DNA of 60,000 nt, taken from the NCBI RefSeq assembly GCF_029227915.1, contig NC_079883.1:21144001-21204000 (forward strand), given 5' to 3'. Below the pieces are notes generated by a model, which saw nothing but the letters and a program-made list of their open reading frames with translations, did not search any database and was not told the DNA's origin. The first letter of the stretch is position 1; every line of letters starts with the position of its first letter. Position numbers and translations under genes: made by a program. Positions 36,877-45,566 of the stretch are shown piece after piece. Source of the stretch: Hydractinia symbiolongicarpus. Its lineage: Eukaryota; Cnidaria; Hydrozoa; Anthoathecata; Hydractiniidae.

Positions 36877-37376
36877 ATGGAGGAGGGTAAAAATGCACGA
36901 ACTGTAAGCAAACCCTACCACTATGCAACTTCAAGGTGATCCAACGTAATGAACAACGAACAAGGCAATGCATCAAATGCCGCGATATTAGTAATTCATC
37001 AAGGGAACGTAGCAAATGCCCGCATAAAAAACAAAGAACCAAATGCCCCATATGCAATCACCCTGCTTATCAGTATAACCTCATTCTAGTTAGGCTTCAT
37101 CATGCCTTAAATTATGATAAGGAGATTGCCTCCACGGAATATATAGGGTGCGATATTATAACATTCATGAGGTACATCTTAGCACAGTTTAGGGGCAGGA
37201 TGAATTGGGGGAATAGAGGGCAGTGGCATGTTGATCACAAGGTGACGCTAAAGTATAGGGAGAATGGGGAATATCCTAGCGAAGAGGTGCAAATTGCAAG
37301 GCTCCACTACACCAACATGCAGCCCATGTGCGTTTCAAATAACCAAACGAAGGGCAATCGATATATCTCCGAGTAG
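36877..37376 (+). pseudogene. Zinc-motif + HNH endonuclease-like protein 1
   Basis: ATG at 36877 (MEEG…), then after a one-base shift near 36890 an open frame to 37376. N-terminal CTNCKQTLPLCNF and CIKC pairs and a CPH…CPIC unit suggest zinc binding; the C-terminus has WHVDHKV, then HYTNMQPMCVSNNQTKGN, the H…H…N layout of an HNH nuclease. It closely matches the architecture of the gene at 37701-38796 on the other strand, but with only one CPH-type unit. Role in the element unknown: a homing-type nuclease or a replication/recombination nuclease are both possible. Apart from the N-terminal shift the frame is intact. Confidence 0.7.
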
Positions 37377-37397
37377 AATGTACCCCGGCGTGGTTGA

Positions 37398-37694
37398 TCA
37401 AACACACTTGCTATAAATGGAAGTGTGTTTGTATATTGCGGTAATACTACCGTATGCCCTGATCGCATTTTGCTTCTTTCGATATTGACGTACAATAAAG
37501 ATGCCGTCCGATAACTTGATTTGTCTGTTTCTGATCCATTGGGCCTGGGCTGTATTTAACTTTTCGACGGCCTCGTCATGGCGCCGGCACTCCGCTTCTC
37601 CGTGTCCCGAGAGCTTGCTGAATAGAAAATTTGTACCCGAAAATGCGAGGGCTTTGATCGCCGCACCTGACACAAGTACTGCTACTGTCGCCAT
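37398..37694 (-). CDS. Small Polinton-type protein with hydrophobic N-terminus
   Basis: 98 codons, intact. Begins MATVAVLVSGAAIKALAF, a likely membrane segment (about 3-25), followed by a charged helical part RRHDEAVEKLNTAQAQW. I associate this arrangement with small conserved proteins of cnidarian Polintons, of unknown function. It ends 22 bp from the end of the convergent HNH gene and lies 6 bp downstream of the next gene on its own strand. Confidence 0.6.
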   Translation of the reverse strand: MATVAVLVSGAAIKALAFSGTNFLFSKLSGHGEAECRRHDEAVEKLNTAQAQWIRNRQIKLSDGIFIVRQYRKKQNAIRAYGSITAIYKHTSIYSKCV

Positions 37695-37700
37695 GTCTCT

Positions 37701-38796
37701 TTATTTTGAGATGAAACAGTTACCCTTGGTTATATTTTCACTTGCCCACATGGGTTGGGTATTGGTGTAGTGAAATCTCCTACCAACCTCAACAAGCGAT
37801 GGAGCGTGCCCGTTTTCCTGATATTTAATCGGTACCTTGTGATCTATATGCCATTTCTTGTCATAATTTTCCCATGTCATCCCCTCAGAAAACCGGGCTT
37901 TGATATGAGCCCTCAGTGTAGCCATATCACACCCAAGATATTCCTGGGAACCTAGCTCCTTGTTTTCTTTCAGGGCGTAGCGGGTTTGGTTTCTTACATT
38001 ATGAGCGAGATGGCCGGCAGGATCCCATATTGGGCATTGCTGCCTTTGCTTTTCATGCTCGCAGATGCTTCCACCTCCACAGTGTTTGCATATCGATCTT
38101 ATCCTTTCATGGTGGCAGAAGCTTCCACCCCCACACTCTTTGCACCTTGTCTTCTCCCTTTGATGGTCACATATGCTTCCACCCCCACAGTCTTTTCACT
38201 TGGATTTTATCCTTTGATGGTGGTAGACGCTTCCGCCGCCACACTCTTTGCACTCTGTTCTTCGCCTACCATGCTTGAAAATACCATTACCCCGCAGTCC
38301 TAGCATTGGGATTTCCGTTTTTCATGTTTGCAAATCTGGCTACCTATGCACTCTTTGCATTTGATCCTTTCCTTTTGATGCGGGCACCTATTGCGTTCAC
38401 GTGACGCCTTCTTTTTATCCACGCATTTGATGTAACCATTTTGTAGTTTGACCATTTTCCTGGATTTCTCCTGGATCTTCGCCTTTCATGAGGGCAAATA
38501 CCATTACCTCCACACTCTTTACAGTGGGATCTTATCCTTTGATGGGGACAAATTTGGCTTCCACCACACTCCTTACATTGGGATCTCACCCTTTCATGGA
38601 GGCAAATTTGACTTCCCCCACATTCTTACATGAGGATCTCTGCCTTTGATGGGCGCATCTGTTACGTTCACGTGACGCCTTCTTTTTATCCAGGCATTTT
38701 TATCCAGGTTTTTGTTCGTTGACCATTTTTCAACACCCTAAATGCATCCAAGGCCAACACTTTTTTGCATTTTTCACAGCTCTTGTTTTCTTCCAT
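37701..38796 (-). pseudogene. CKECGG-repeat zinc protein with C-terminal HNH domain
   Basis: Starts ATG 38796 (MEENKSCEKCKKVL) and ends at 37701. Between lies an array of at least seven units of about 13 residues of the form RSxCKECGGGSICxHxR, then an HNH domain with KWHIDHKVP and HYTNTQPMWASENITKGN. Reading frame changes occur near 38690 and 38630 and around 38350, and one repeat Cys codon is a stop (TGA near 38195). Two stretches, about 38380-38450 and 38645-38715, are near-copies of each other (CGTTCACGTGACGCCTTC), so the array grew by internal duplication. CKECGG-type repeats are known from large DNA viruses, protists and algae; DNA or RNA binding is likely but unproven. Confidence 0.75.
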
Positions 38797-38878
38797 ATTG
38801 ATTTGTATTTGCCTCTGAAAACAAATACAAATTGTGGTCACTTAATACTCCACAGAATGGAACCTACCGTCCAGTACA

Positions 38879-40048
38879 TTAAGCTGGCGTCTTGAAGTCT
38901 TGAAGCAAATACACGTAAGCCATGAAATCTCCGGTTCCGTCTGCTTTCTTTGTGATATGTAGGGTGATACCATCACTTAGGCGTTGTAGAGGCCTTCCAC
39001 TACCATGTAGGGTATGATCGGAAGACGCCTGAATGTCGATGGTTACGTTTGAGTCGTGACTTCCAAAGAGGTTCACAATCTGTTCGAGGTGGTCCTTGGG
39101 CAACATAGCGTGTGAGTATAACTCATTAGGCTCTCCCTCGACAGTGACGCTAACCTTCTCAATCCCGGGGTTATAAAATGTTTCGTTAACGCCAGCGTAA
39201 GCCTTCACTTTTCCAGGGTCTATGAAGAGTAGCAAGACACCCTTAAACGATTTCGAGGGGGGTGTCAATTTGGATATTGTAACTTGTGTTGACTTTTTCA
39301 TCGTAAGCACCTTGCTACGGAGTATAGGGCTGAGTATAGGGCAAGGACAATCTTGCATACCTCGACATCATGATGCTCGCGAGACCTTCATGACTGAGAT
39401 TGTCAAATCCTAACCTAATGTTGTTTACCCCGTACGCGGCATCGGCTGCCTTCGCTGTTGCCCCGGACCCCGTACCTCCATCCTTGATGACGTCAGCATG
39501 TCCTGCAAAATGTAATACGAATTGCAATCTGTCGTACTGGCCCACTGCATTAAAGGGTACATCCCTCGTCAACTCAAGCATCTTGCCTAGTGGTATGCAG
39601 AAAGTTTTTCATATGCCGCCACGATTGCCTTTTCCTTATCCGTTCCCACATGACCAGTTGCCTTGACCTGCAGGGCCCTGATGGTCCCGTCGTTAGGATT
39701 GATGCCCTCTAAAACAAGGTTGTTGTCCCTATCAAATTTTGGCAGCCACAAGTTCCTATACACGGCAAGGATATTGTAGTCTGATATGCTTTGTACCTCA
39801 TTGCCGTTCAATGTGATATGTAGATTCTTTACTAAGCTTTTACCAATGTTTGACACGATCGTACGTGTCGCATTGGTCCCCGTCAGCGTCAGGTCAAATA
39901 GAAGCTTCAGACTACCCGGAAAGATGACATCATTCCCGGACATATTAGGCATATCCACACGCAGCTCCTCGTTCTGTTTGATGATTGAAAGTATATGACT
40001 TATCTGAACCCTTTGTTTTCGGCCCTTGATGCCAAAGAGTTGCTTCAT
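38879..40048 (-). pseudogene. Polinton major capsid protein, frameshifted
   Basis: Three consecutive pieces on the minus strand: 40048-39587, 39581-39315 and 39358-38879, together about 390 residues. Features that I associate with Polinton double-jelly-roll capsid proteins: an N-terminal part with NDVIFPGSLKLLFDLTLTG and VYRNLWLPKF, a middle with GKMLELTRDVPFNAV, and a C-terminal part with NPGIEKVSVTVEGEPNELY and LSDGITLHITKKADG. One frameshift is near 39590; another coincides with a short tandem duplication of CCCTATACTC(A/C) near 39325. The divergent start of the gene at 40121 leaves only about 70 bp for both promoters. Confidence 0.75.
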
Positions 40049-40120
40049 CTCTGCATAGAGTCTAGCATCGTTCCAAATGCCCTCTTTTTTATTTCTAGGG
40101 AAAATCTTTTAAATAAAGAA

Positions 40121-41088
40121 ATGCCAACTAATCCAGTTTTTGTGCTAGATATAGATATTGATGATGAGGAGGAGGATGGAGGCCATTCAGATAAGCCCGA
40201 TGATACCACATCAAAACTCCCCGGAACGCCAAAACTTCCTGGAACGTCGGGGCCTTTAATAGAACAACAGCATGGATCTTTCAGGGCAGAGGCAAAAGTT
40301 ACTAAAATCAAAGGTCGATGGCTTTTACGATCGTCTTACGGAAAAATTGGGGTTACAGCCTTATGCAAAATATTATAATATGTTCAGGGAAAACAGGGGG
40401 AATCAACTTGTTGTAAAGGAAATAGTGAAGGGTAAGAAAACGTTCAAGGAAATAGTGCTTACAAATCAAGATGGTAGCCTTAAAACCGCTGCTCAGATAC
40501 AAACGCTTCTCGTTAGTAATCGCCTGCAAGCCCTGGGGTTTCTTAACTATGTTACACCCAACAAAGACGGTAAATTTAGGGCCCAGAATCTTCCGAAAAG
40601 ATATAATAAAATAGAGGAGGAGGCCGCCGAACATATTGAGATGGAATCGTTGGAGGAGATGGAAGAATTTGTAGATGCCACGGAAAGCCTTATACAAGAC
40701 ACTTCGTTTGTCGGGCCTGATGAAGGTGGCATCATTCCACGTGAAAGAAGGGGACTTGACCTCGAGCTTCAGGGGTTAAGGGGTAACTTGAAAAGCCTGA
40801 AAAACAAAATGATCCTATACGACAGCGAGATTAACAAGGCAGAGGGTAGGGTGAAAGAACTCGAGAAGCAGAAGGTTGGGGTAGACGAAGGACAGAAGGC
40901 TAACCTTGAGAAGGAGAAATTTTCTCAAATATCTAGCAGGCAAGGCAGGTGCTGCCTTACCTGGAATTACCGGTACAGTAGTCTCCTTCTTTCTGAGGGT
41001 AGCGTCAACCATCGTTACATAAGCGGCAAAACATCTGTATATGGCCATTGCAGGAGCTGCTGAGCTTGTCGTGCTATATGTGAAATAA
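40121..41088 (+). pseudogene. Polinton-type acidic/coiled-coil protein with hydrophobic C-terminus
   Basis: Starts MPTNPVFVLDIDIDDEEED, an acidic and Pro/Ser/Thr-rich leader; the frame shifts near 40265 into the long open part that includes DGFYDRLTEKLGLQPY, an acidic region, and a coiled coil (about 40760-40920). A second shift near 40920 moves into a hydrophobic tail with AGKAGAALPGITGTVVSFF and, after a TAA near 41020, AIAGAAELVVLYVK. I associate this acid-coil-glycine-rich membrane tail layout with a conserved Polinton protein of unknown function, possibly virion-associated. Confidence 0.6.
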
Positions 41089-41096
41089 GCCCTATT

Positions 41097-41648
41097 TCAA
41101 CCATATATAGGCCAGATGCCTACTCCTATGGTGATTAATGAGGTCTTGGTTTCCTCGTGTTGGTTTTGGGGTTCTTCAGGTATATGAGGCGTGACATGTA
41201 CATGTATATCTGGGGTATGTATGGGAGGTGTAATAGGTGTTGTATGACTAGGGGGTGATTTGGCAGATGCCAAATGTCCGATGGCATGCTTTGGAGGTGT
41301 AGGTGGTATGGTATGAGGTGTGGCATGTTGCACAATAGGCTTGTTATTTAGGTCAAGCCGTATATCGATCATTGCATTTGCGGGTGCAATCAAAATATTG
41401 TTGTTGTACCCCACGATTTTGCCTATACGGTGGTTTATATGGGATGGTAGCATGTACACGTGGTGCATGGCAGCGAAGTTCACCGAAGTTCTAGCATATT
41501 GCAATACCTTCTGGAGTTCGGTGATGTCATGGCTTACATTTTCCTGACGTTCTACCATAGCTTCAAATTTTTGTACCAGAATTTGTCTTGCCGTGTAGTT
41601 GTCCGCACCGGTCCCAATTAAAGATGCCTTGGCCCCAGAGTTTATCAT
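41097..41648 (-). CDS. Polinton-type protein with Pro/His/Thr-rich tail
   Basis: 183 codons, intact. An N-terminal globular part (ASLIGTGADNYTARQILVQ, a heptad-like stretch, HRIGKIVGYNNNILI) is followed by a low-complexity tail with HTIPPTPPKH and TPPIHTPDIHVHV. No enzymatic motif seen. Its start overlaps the start region of the divergent gene at 41599 by about 50 bp, and its end lies 9 bp from the convergent gene at 41088. Confidence 0.55.
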   Translation of the reverse strand: MINSGAKASLIGTGADNYTARQILVQKFEAMVERQENVSHDITELQKVLQYARTSVNFAAMHHVYMLPSHINHRIGKIVGYNNNILIAPANAMIDIRLDLNNKPIVQHATPHTIPPTPPKHAIGHLASAKSPPSHTTPITPPIHTPDIHVHVTPHIPEEPQNQHEETKTSLITIGVGIWPIYG

Positions 41649-42174
41649 ACGTAAGGTGGGGCCTGATCAGAGAGTGACTCGGATTGAGATCATCAGTGAC
41701 TTATACAGGATAGAAGATATTGCGACTATTGTGAATAGACAGGCAGAGGACAAGATCAAGCTTTTCGTATTGAAAAGTGGCTACTTGAGGCTCCGTGTTA
41801 GCGATGGGTACTCAGTGGTGATGAATCGACAATTACAAGATCTCCCAGGCCTACCCTATGACCCCAGTAAGAGGTATTATATGAAGGGTGACTATGATGG
41901 GTACAATATGACCGACATTTACCATAGGCTGAGACTCCTTTGTCGTGATGAGGACGATTGTCTGTTAAATGGCAAAAAGTTCAAAATTCTGGCCTTGCTT
42001 CCCACCAAGGAATTGAACGCCTGGGGGGATATGTTGACCTGGACCTTTGATACCCCTGTATACATTCCGCTAAAAGACTCCACGGACCGTTTGGAGATCT
42101 TTTAACAGACGTCTTCCACCGTGAAAAAAATGTGATGTTCACCGGCCCTACGATGCAAATCCTGATAGAATAAA
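41599..42174 (+). pseudogene. Penton-like minor capsid candidate
   Basis: Open from 41599 to TAA 42103-42105; the sequence after the stop continues in a shifted frame to a TAA near 42172. One base missing from the T-run at about 42100 would explain the break. The C-terminal part has DTPVYIPLKDSTDRLEIF and, after the shift, a short hydrophobic strand-like end. Alternating beta-type segments, size near 190 residues and context with the capsid gene fit a single-jelly-roll penton protein, but no motif proves this. The true start may be downstream of 41599, because the first residues overlap the divergent gene. Confidence 0.45.
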
Positions 42175-42177
42175 AGA

Positions 42178-42360
42178 ATGAGCGATATAACTAAGCTGTA
42201 CCTAAGTATACCGAGTGCACCCGCAGAGAGCTCTGATCAGAATGAGGGACAAATTTTCAGGCTTAAAAAAATTCAGGAGATTGAACAATATCTCAGGGAT
42301 GAAATAAAGGACCGGAATAGATTGGCGAAAAAAATCAAGATGCACAATACGTGGGTCTAG
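42178..42360 (+). CDS. Small Polinton-type protein, probably truncated
   Basis: 60 codons, acidic/helical: LRDEIKDRNRLAKKIK near the end. I expect proteins of this type to continue into two membrane segments; here TAG follows at once, so the C-terminal half is likely deleted. Starts within a few bases of the end of the previous gene. Confidence 0.5.
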   Translation: MSDITKLYLSIPSAPAESSDQNEGQIFRLKKIQEIEQYLRDEIKDRNRLAKKIKMHNTWV

Positions 42361-43015
42361 AATTGCACTGACCTGGCAGAGCTCATCGTAGGGTACGGTA
42401 TACCATAGAATTTAGTTGTAATTGCATCCTTGTAATACTTAAGCTTAGCGTTCACATATCGGTCCTTTTTTACAGGCTCTGTCGTTAATTGCTCAGAAAT
42501 CAACTCTTCGACCTTTGACCAGATTTGACGATATTTAGCAACCCAATCCGGATAATCCTCGAAATCAAGACCGGTGCCGCATTTGCGTTATACTTAGTCA
42601 CCCCATACGGGGACAGATTGTCGGTGTTTTCACCCTCAAGGTCACCACGAGATCCTGTGTATGATATCCCACCACATATTGTTTATCCTTACCTCCATTG
42701 GCAGGCATGGGATCTGACACTGTCAAGTAGTCTACATTGATGTCGTTGATGTCTGTAAACGTGGTAGCAAGATTGTAGAATAGTTTTGGATTGATAAGCT
42801 CATTTTCAAATTTTATTATTCTGCTTATTGTATATTTCGAACGATTGCAGAGAATTGCACGTCATTGTACATTCCCAGCCGCCCCGATTATATGTGATGT
42901 ATTCGTGATAGCAGTATCAGCATAACATTTTACCACCTACCACGAACCTACTTCTGCAGGTAAATTTGTCATACGCATCGAGTACCCTTTCACAGTCGTC
43001 ACAATGCTCATTCAT
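42357..43015 (-). pseudogene. Unassigned protein with N-terminal zinc-type Cys pairs
   Basis: ATG at 43015. Begins MNEHCDDCERVLDAYDKF with more Cys following (CRS, MLC, CYH after an in-frame TGA near 42940), then at least two frame changes; a middle piece includes NPKLFYNLATTFTDIND and the C-terminal piece DYPDWVAKYRQIWSKVEEL ends at TAG 42357-42359. That TAG lies inside a CTAG palindrome shared with the stop of the convergent 42178 gene. Function unknown; zinc binding inferred from CxxC pairs only. Confidence 0.5.
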
Positions 43016-43181
43016 TTTTTAGGAAGTCAAGGCGAACCCCCAGGTCTTTAATCCTCCGTTCAATGGACCCCTTCTTCTCCTGTACGCATGCTAGGGTTAC
43101 AATTGGTAGGGATAGACCGATGGCGGTAAGGAAGGTCATGAAAATCATACTTTTCCAGCTGTATTGACAGTTGATACACAT
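43008..43181 (-). CDS. 57-residue single-span membrane protein
   Basis: Intact. Starts MCINCQYSWK, then a hydrophobic span about residues 12-32 (MIFMTFLTAIGLSLPIVTL), then a charged helix ERRIKDLGVRLDFLKNE. The stop overlaps the next gene's start by 8 bases (ATGAATGA), a packing typical of compact viral-type gene blocks. Function unknown. Confidence 0.5.
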   Translation of the reverse strand: MCINCQYSWKSMIFMTFLTAIGLSLPIVTLACVQEKKGSIERRIKDLGVRLDFLKNE

Positions 43182-43192
43182 TTTATTATAGG

Positions 43193-43450
43193 TTACACAT
43201 ATTCGAGTACCTGGAGATTCTTTTCAACGATTTTGTTGCACATGTCCTGCGCCTTGAACTTATCGGGTACATATTCGAGGAAAAGGAGATTCTTTTCAAC
43301 AACCGCATTACACATTTCATAGCGGAAGTGGTACAAGCTCATCTTGAGAGAATAGCAAACTTCCTTAGCTGTGAAAAAGGTATATGGTGGTGACACAAGG
43401 AAGGTGAATATACAGTTTTCCATGATGGAGAGATTAAACACAAAAATCAA
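43193..43450 (-). CDS. DUF4116-like repeat protein fragment
   Basis: 85 codons. Two repeats of the form MCN(A/K)(V/I)VEKNL…LEYVPDKF are seen, resembling DUF4116-type helical repeats found in some viral and Polinton proteins. It ends after the second repeat, so it is probably truncated. The first codons (MIFVFNLSI) may not be native; MENC at codon 10 is an alternative start. This is the last recognisable element gene. Confidence 0.5.
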   Translation of the reverse strand: MIFVFNLSIMENCIFTFLVSPPYTFFTAKEVCYSLKMSLYHFRYEMCNAVVEKNLLFLEYVPDKFKAQDMCNKIVEKNLQVLEYV

Positions 43451-44885
43451 ATTTGTGAACTTGCACTTATGTCATTTGACAATACAAATTTAATAGGTGT
43501 GGGAAAATACTGGGAAAATGCATCACTGAAAAATATGTGCTACCAGCACAGGAAATTAGGATATACGATACAGAAGTCGATTACGAATTATTGAAGCAAT
43601 TTGATAAGCATCACATCTTTTAGAAGGAATTTTGATATAAATCTTTGGGAAAGATATATTCAATGCTGTTACCTGCACTACAGCAAAAAGCAAAATATGC
43701 ATATTTAAAATTAAAAGATGAGCTTCAAAGATGGGAAAGAATGTTATTCTTGTAAATATATGACTAAAACTATTGCAGTAAAGCCGCTATTTATTTGTAA
43801 CTACTTGTCAATTTCAAATCTTACACCAGTCTCTTTTAAATTTGAAATAGACCAGATTGTAATTGACCGTTTTATATTACTTCATGATTTGTGTTGATTT
43901 TATTACAAGAAAACCCCGGGATTTTCGAATGTTGCACGATTGGCTATTTTTTTACAACATAACTAACTGTTGATTTTTTGATGTTAGATGAAATGTTGGG
44001 AGCATTTGAGTTGAACCAAAATTTCTCAAAAGTAAAAAAAAAGAAAAAAATCATGTTGAATGTTGTTGGATGAAGTTTATTCTCGGTTAAACTTTTTATT
44101 CAACATTTTCAGCTTCATCCAACACAATTTTCATAAATGTTGAATGCAATTGAGTAAAATTTCATCCATCATTTTTAAAAAGGATGACAGCTTTGGCCAG
44201 TGATTCAGAAGACGATACCTACCAACCAGGTGAAACATTTGAAAAATAATTTCTTCTTTTCAGCCAGTTTTGTGTTTTTCCCCTGGTCGGTTTTTCATCT
44301 TGGAATCCAATAACTCGTTTAAAATAATGATAGCCGCAAGGTCCTTCATGGTAAAAAGTCAAATGAATGAATTTCATGTTGGATGAAAGGTGTTAGATGA
44401 AGCAAATCAAATGGAAATTTCGAATTTTTCAACTTTCAAAATTCGAGCAAATTTTCATCCAACATCATTCGAACCAAAATGTTGGATGAAATGTTGGATG
44501 TATTTAAGCGAGCCTTAACTTTCAAATTCATTGCAACCAAAATGGCTACTGTAAATGTAAACAAACAACTTCATCAGAGAATTATTAACATTGCTAGCTA
44601 CATACAAACTCAAAAATCAACTTGCACTTAATCCAAAACCTTGCATCACTCCGCCAAAAAAAACAGCAAGAAATGTTTCATAATTTTAAATTCGCTGCGT
44701 TTTTAATATCAACATTCATCGTAACAATGAGCAACAAGCAAAACGGCGTCGAATTTGTGTGGTAGACTTCTCCTGACAAAAAAAAAATTGGTCTAAAAAA
44801 TGGTTAACAAAAACTCTATACTTATATAATGGATATTTGAATGTTTTGTTTTCTTTTTGTACATGTATTTAAAGAATTGATACTA
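43451..44885. other. Gene-free stretch with an ATGTTGGATGAA-rich repeat
   Basis: See the repeat at 43975-44520. No Polinton terminal inverted repeat could be recognised near 43.5 kb. No gene. Confidence 0.5.
43975..44520. repeat. Repeat block built on ATGTTGGATGAA
   Basis: GTTGGATGAAATGTTGG-type words occur at both ends in direct orientation (about 43985 and 44480) and in inverted orientation between (CTTCATCCAACA, TTTCATCCAACAT). It resembles a non-autonomous DNA transposon (PIF/Harbinger-like MITEs are one option), but I cannot define ends or a target duplication. Confidence 0.6.
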
Positions 44886-45023
44886 CTAGTCGTTAGTCCG
44901 TGGAAAAATCCACGGGCTCGCCCGTCCTTTTTATACCGTATTGCGTGCGTCTGGCTACTTGCGCAGCTAAGCTACCATTTTGCGTGACAGAAAGACAGAC
45001 GTATACGGGTATTATAATATAGA
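44886..45023 (-). mobile_element. Mini-Helitron, array copy 1
   Basis: Reverse orientation: 3' end at 44886 (A|CTAGTCGTTAG), hairpin CCGTGGAAAAATCCACGG, core GCTACCATTTTGCGTGAC, 5' end …TATTATAATATAGA at 45023. First of four head-to-tail copies. Confidence 0.9.
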
Positions 45024-45204
45024 CTAGTCGTTAGCCCGTGGAAAAAACCACGGCGTCGCCCGTCCTTTAAATTTACCCGTTGCAACAAATTGGACGAAAA
45101 TATAACGCATTTGGTATTGGTGCGCACTTTAAAAATTTCTTGTTTCCGTCACGGGACGCGGCTTTCGTGGACACACAGATAAAATACGACTATTATAATA
45201 TAGA
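45024..45204 (-). mobile_element. Mini-Helitron, array copy 2
   Basis: Directly abuts copy 1. It carries a different internal sequence (ACGCATTTGGTATTGGTGCG and CGTCACGGGACGCGGC) from copy 1, but the same 3' hairpin region and 5' terminus. Confidence 0.9.
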
Positions 45205-45385
45205 CTAGTCGTTAGCCCGTGGAAAAATCCACGGGGTCGCCCGTCCTTTAAATTTACCCGTCGCAACAAAGTGGACGAAAATATAACGCATTTGGTATTG
45301 GTGCGCACTTTAAAAATTTCGTGTTTCCGTTACGGGACGCGGCTTTCGCGGACACACAGACAAAACACGGCTATTATTATAGAGA
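45205..45385 (-). mobile_element. Mini-Helitron, array copy 3
   Basis: Very close to copy 2 along its full length. 5' end …CTATTATTATAGAGA, then immediately ACTAG of copy 4. Confidence 0.9.
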
Positions 45386-45566
45386 CTAGTCGTTAGCCCG
45401 TGGAAAAATCCACGGGTTTGCCCGTCCTTTAAATCAACCCGTTGCAACAAAGTGAACAGAAATATATCGCATTTGGTATTGATGTGGATTTTAAATTTTT
45501 GTGTTTCCGTTACGGGACACGGCTTTCGCGGACACACAGACAGACAAACGACGGCTATTAAAGAGA
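45386..45566 (-). mobile_element. Mini-Helitron, array copy 4
   Basis: Same type as copies 2 and 3, more diverged. Ends …CTATTAAAGAGA at 45566, followed by T. The complete array 44886-45566 is therefore bounded by A and T, the signature of a single Helitron target site. Confidence 0.9.

Larger units (their letters stand above)
32987..43450. mobile_element. Decayed, truncated Polinton (Maverick/adintovirus-like) element
   Basis: Twelve closely packed reading regions on both strands, clearly less AT-rich than the flanks, with a gene set typical of Polintons: protein-primed PolB, major capsid protein, penton-like candidate and several small proteins. Integrase, adenain-like protease and FtsK/HerA-type packaging ATPase are not found, nor are terminal inverted repeats or a 6-bp target duplication. 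Most larger genes carry frameshifts. Boundaries are those of the outermost recognisable coding parts; true element ends are unknown. Confidence 0.85.

Noticed and set aside
37501-38303. Plus-strand frames with repeated 'FHGG/FDGG' or 'VAEASTPTLFA' motifs
   Set aside because: They are antisense shadows of the minus-strand CKECGG repeat gene.
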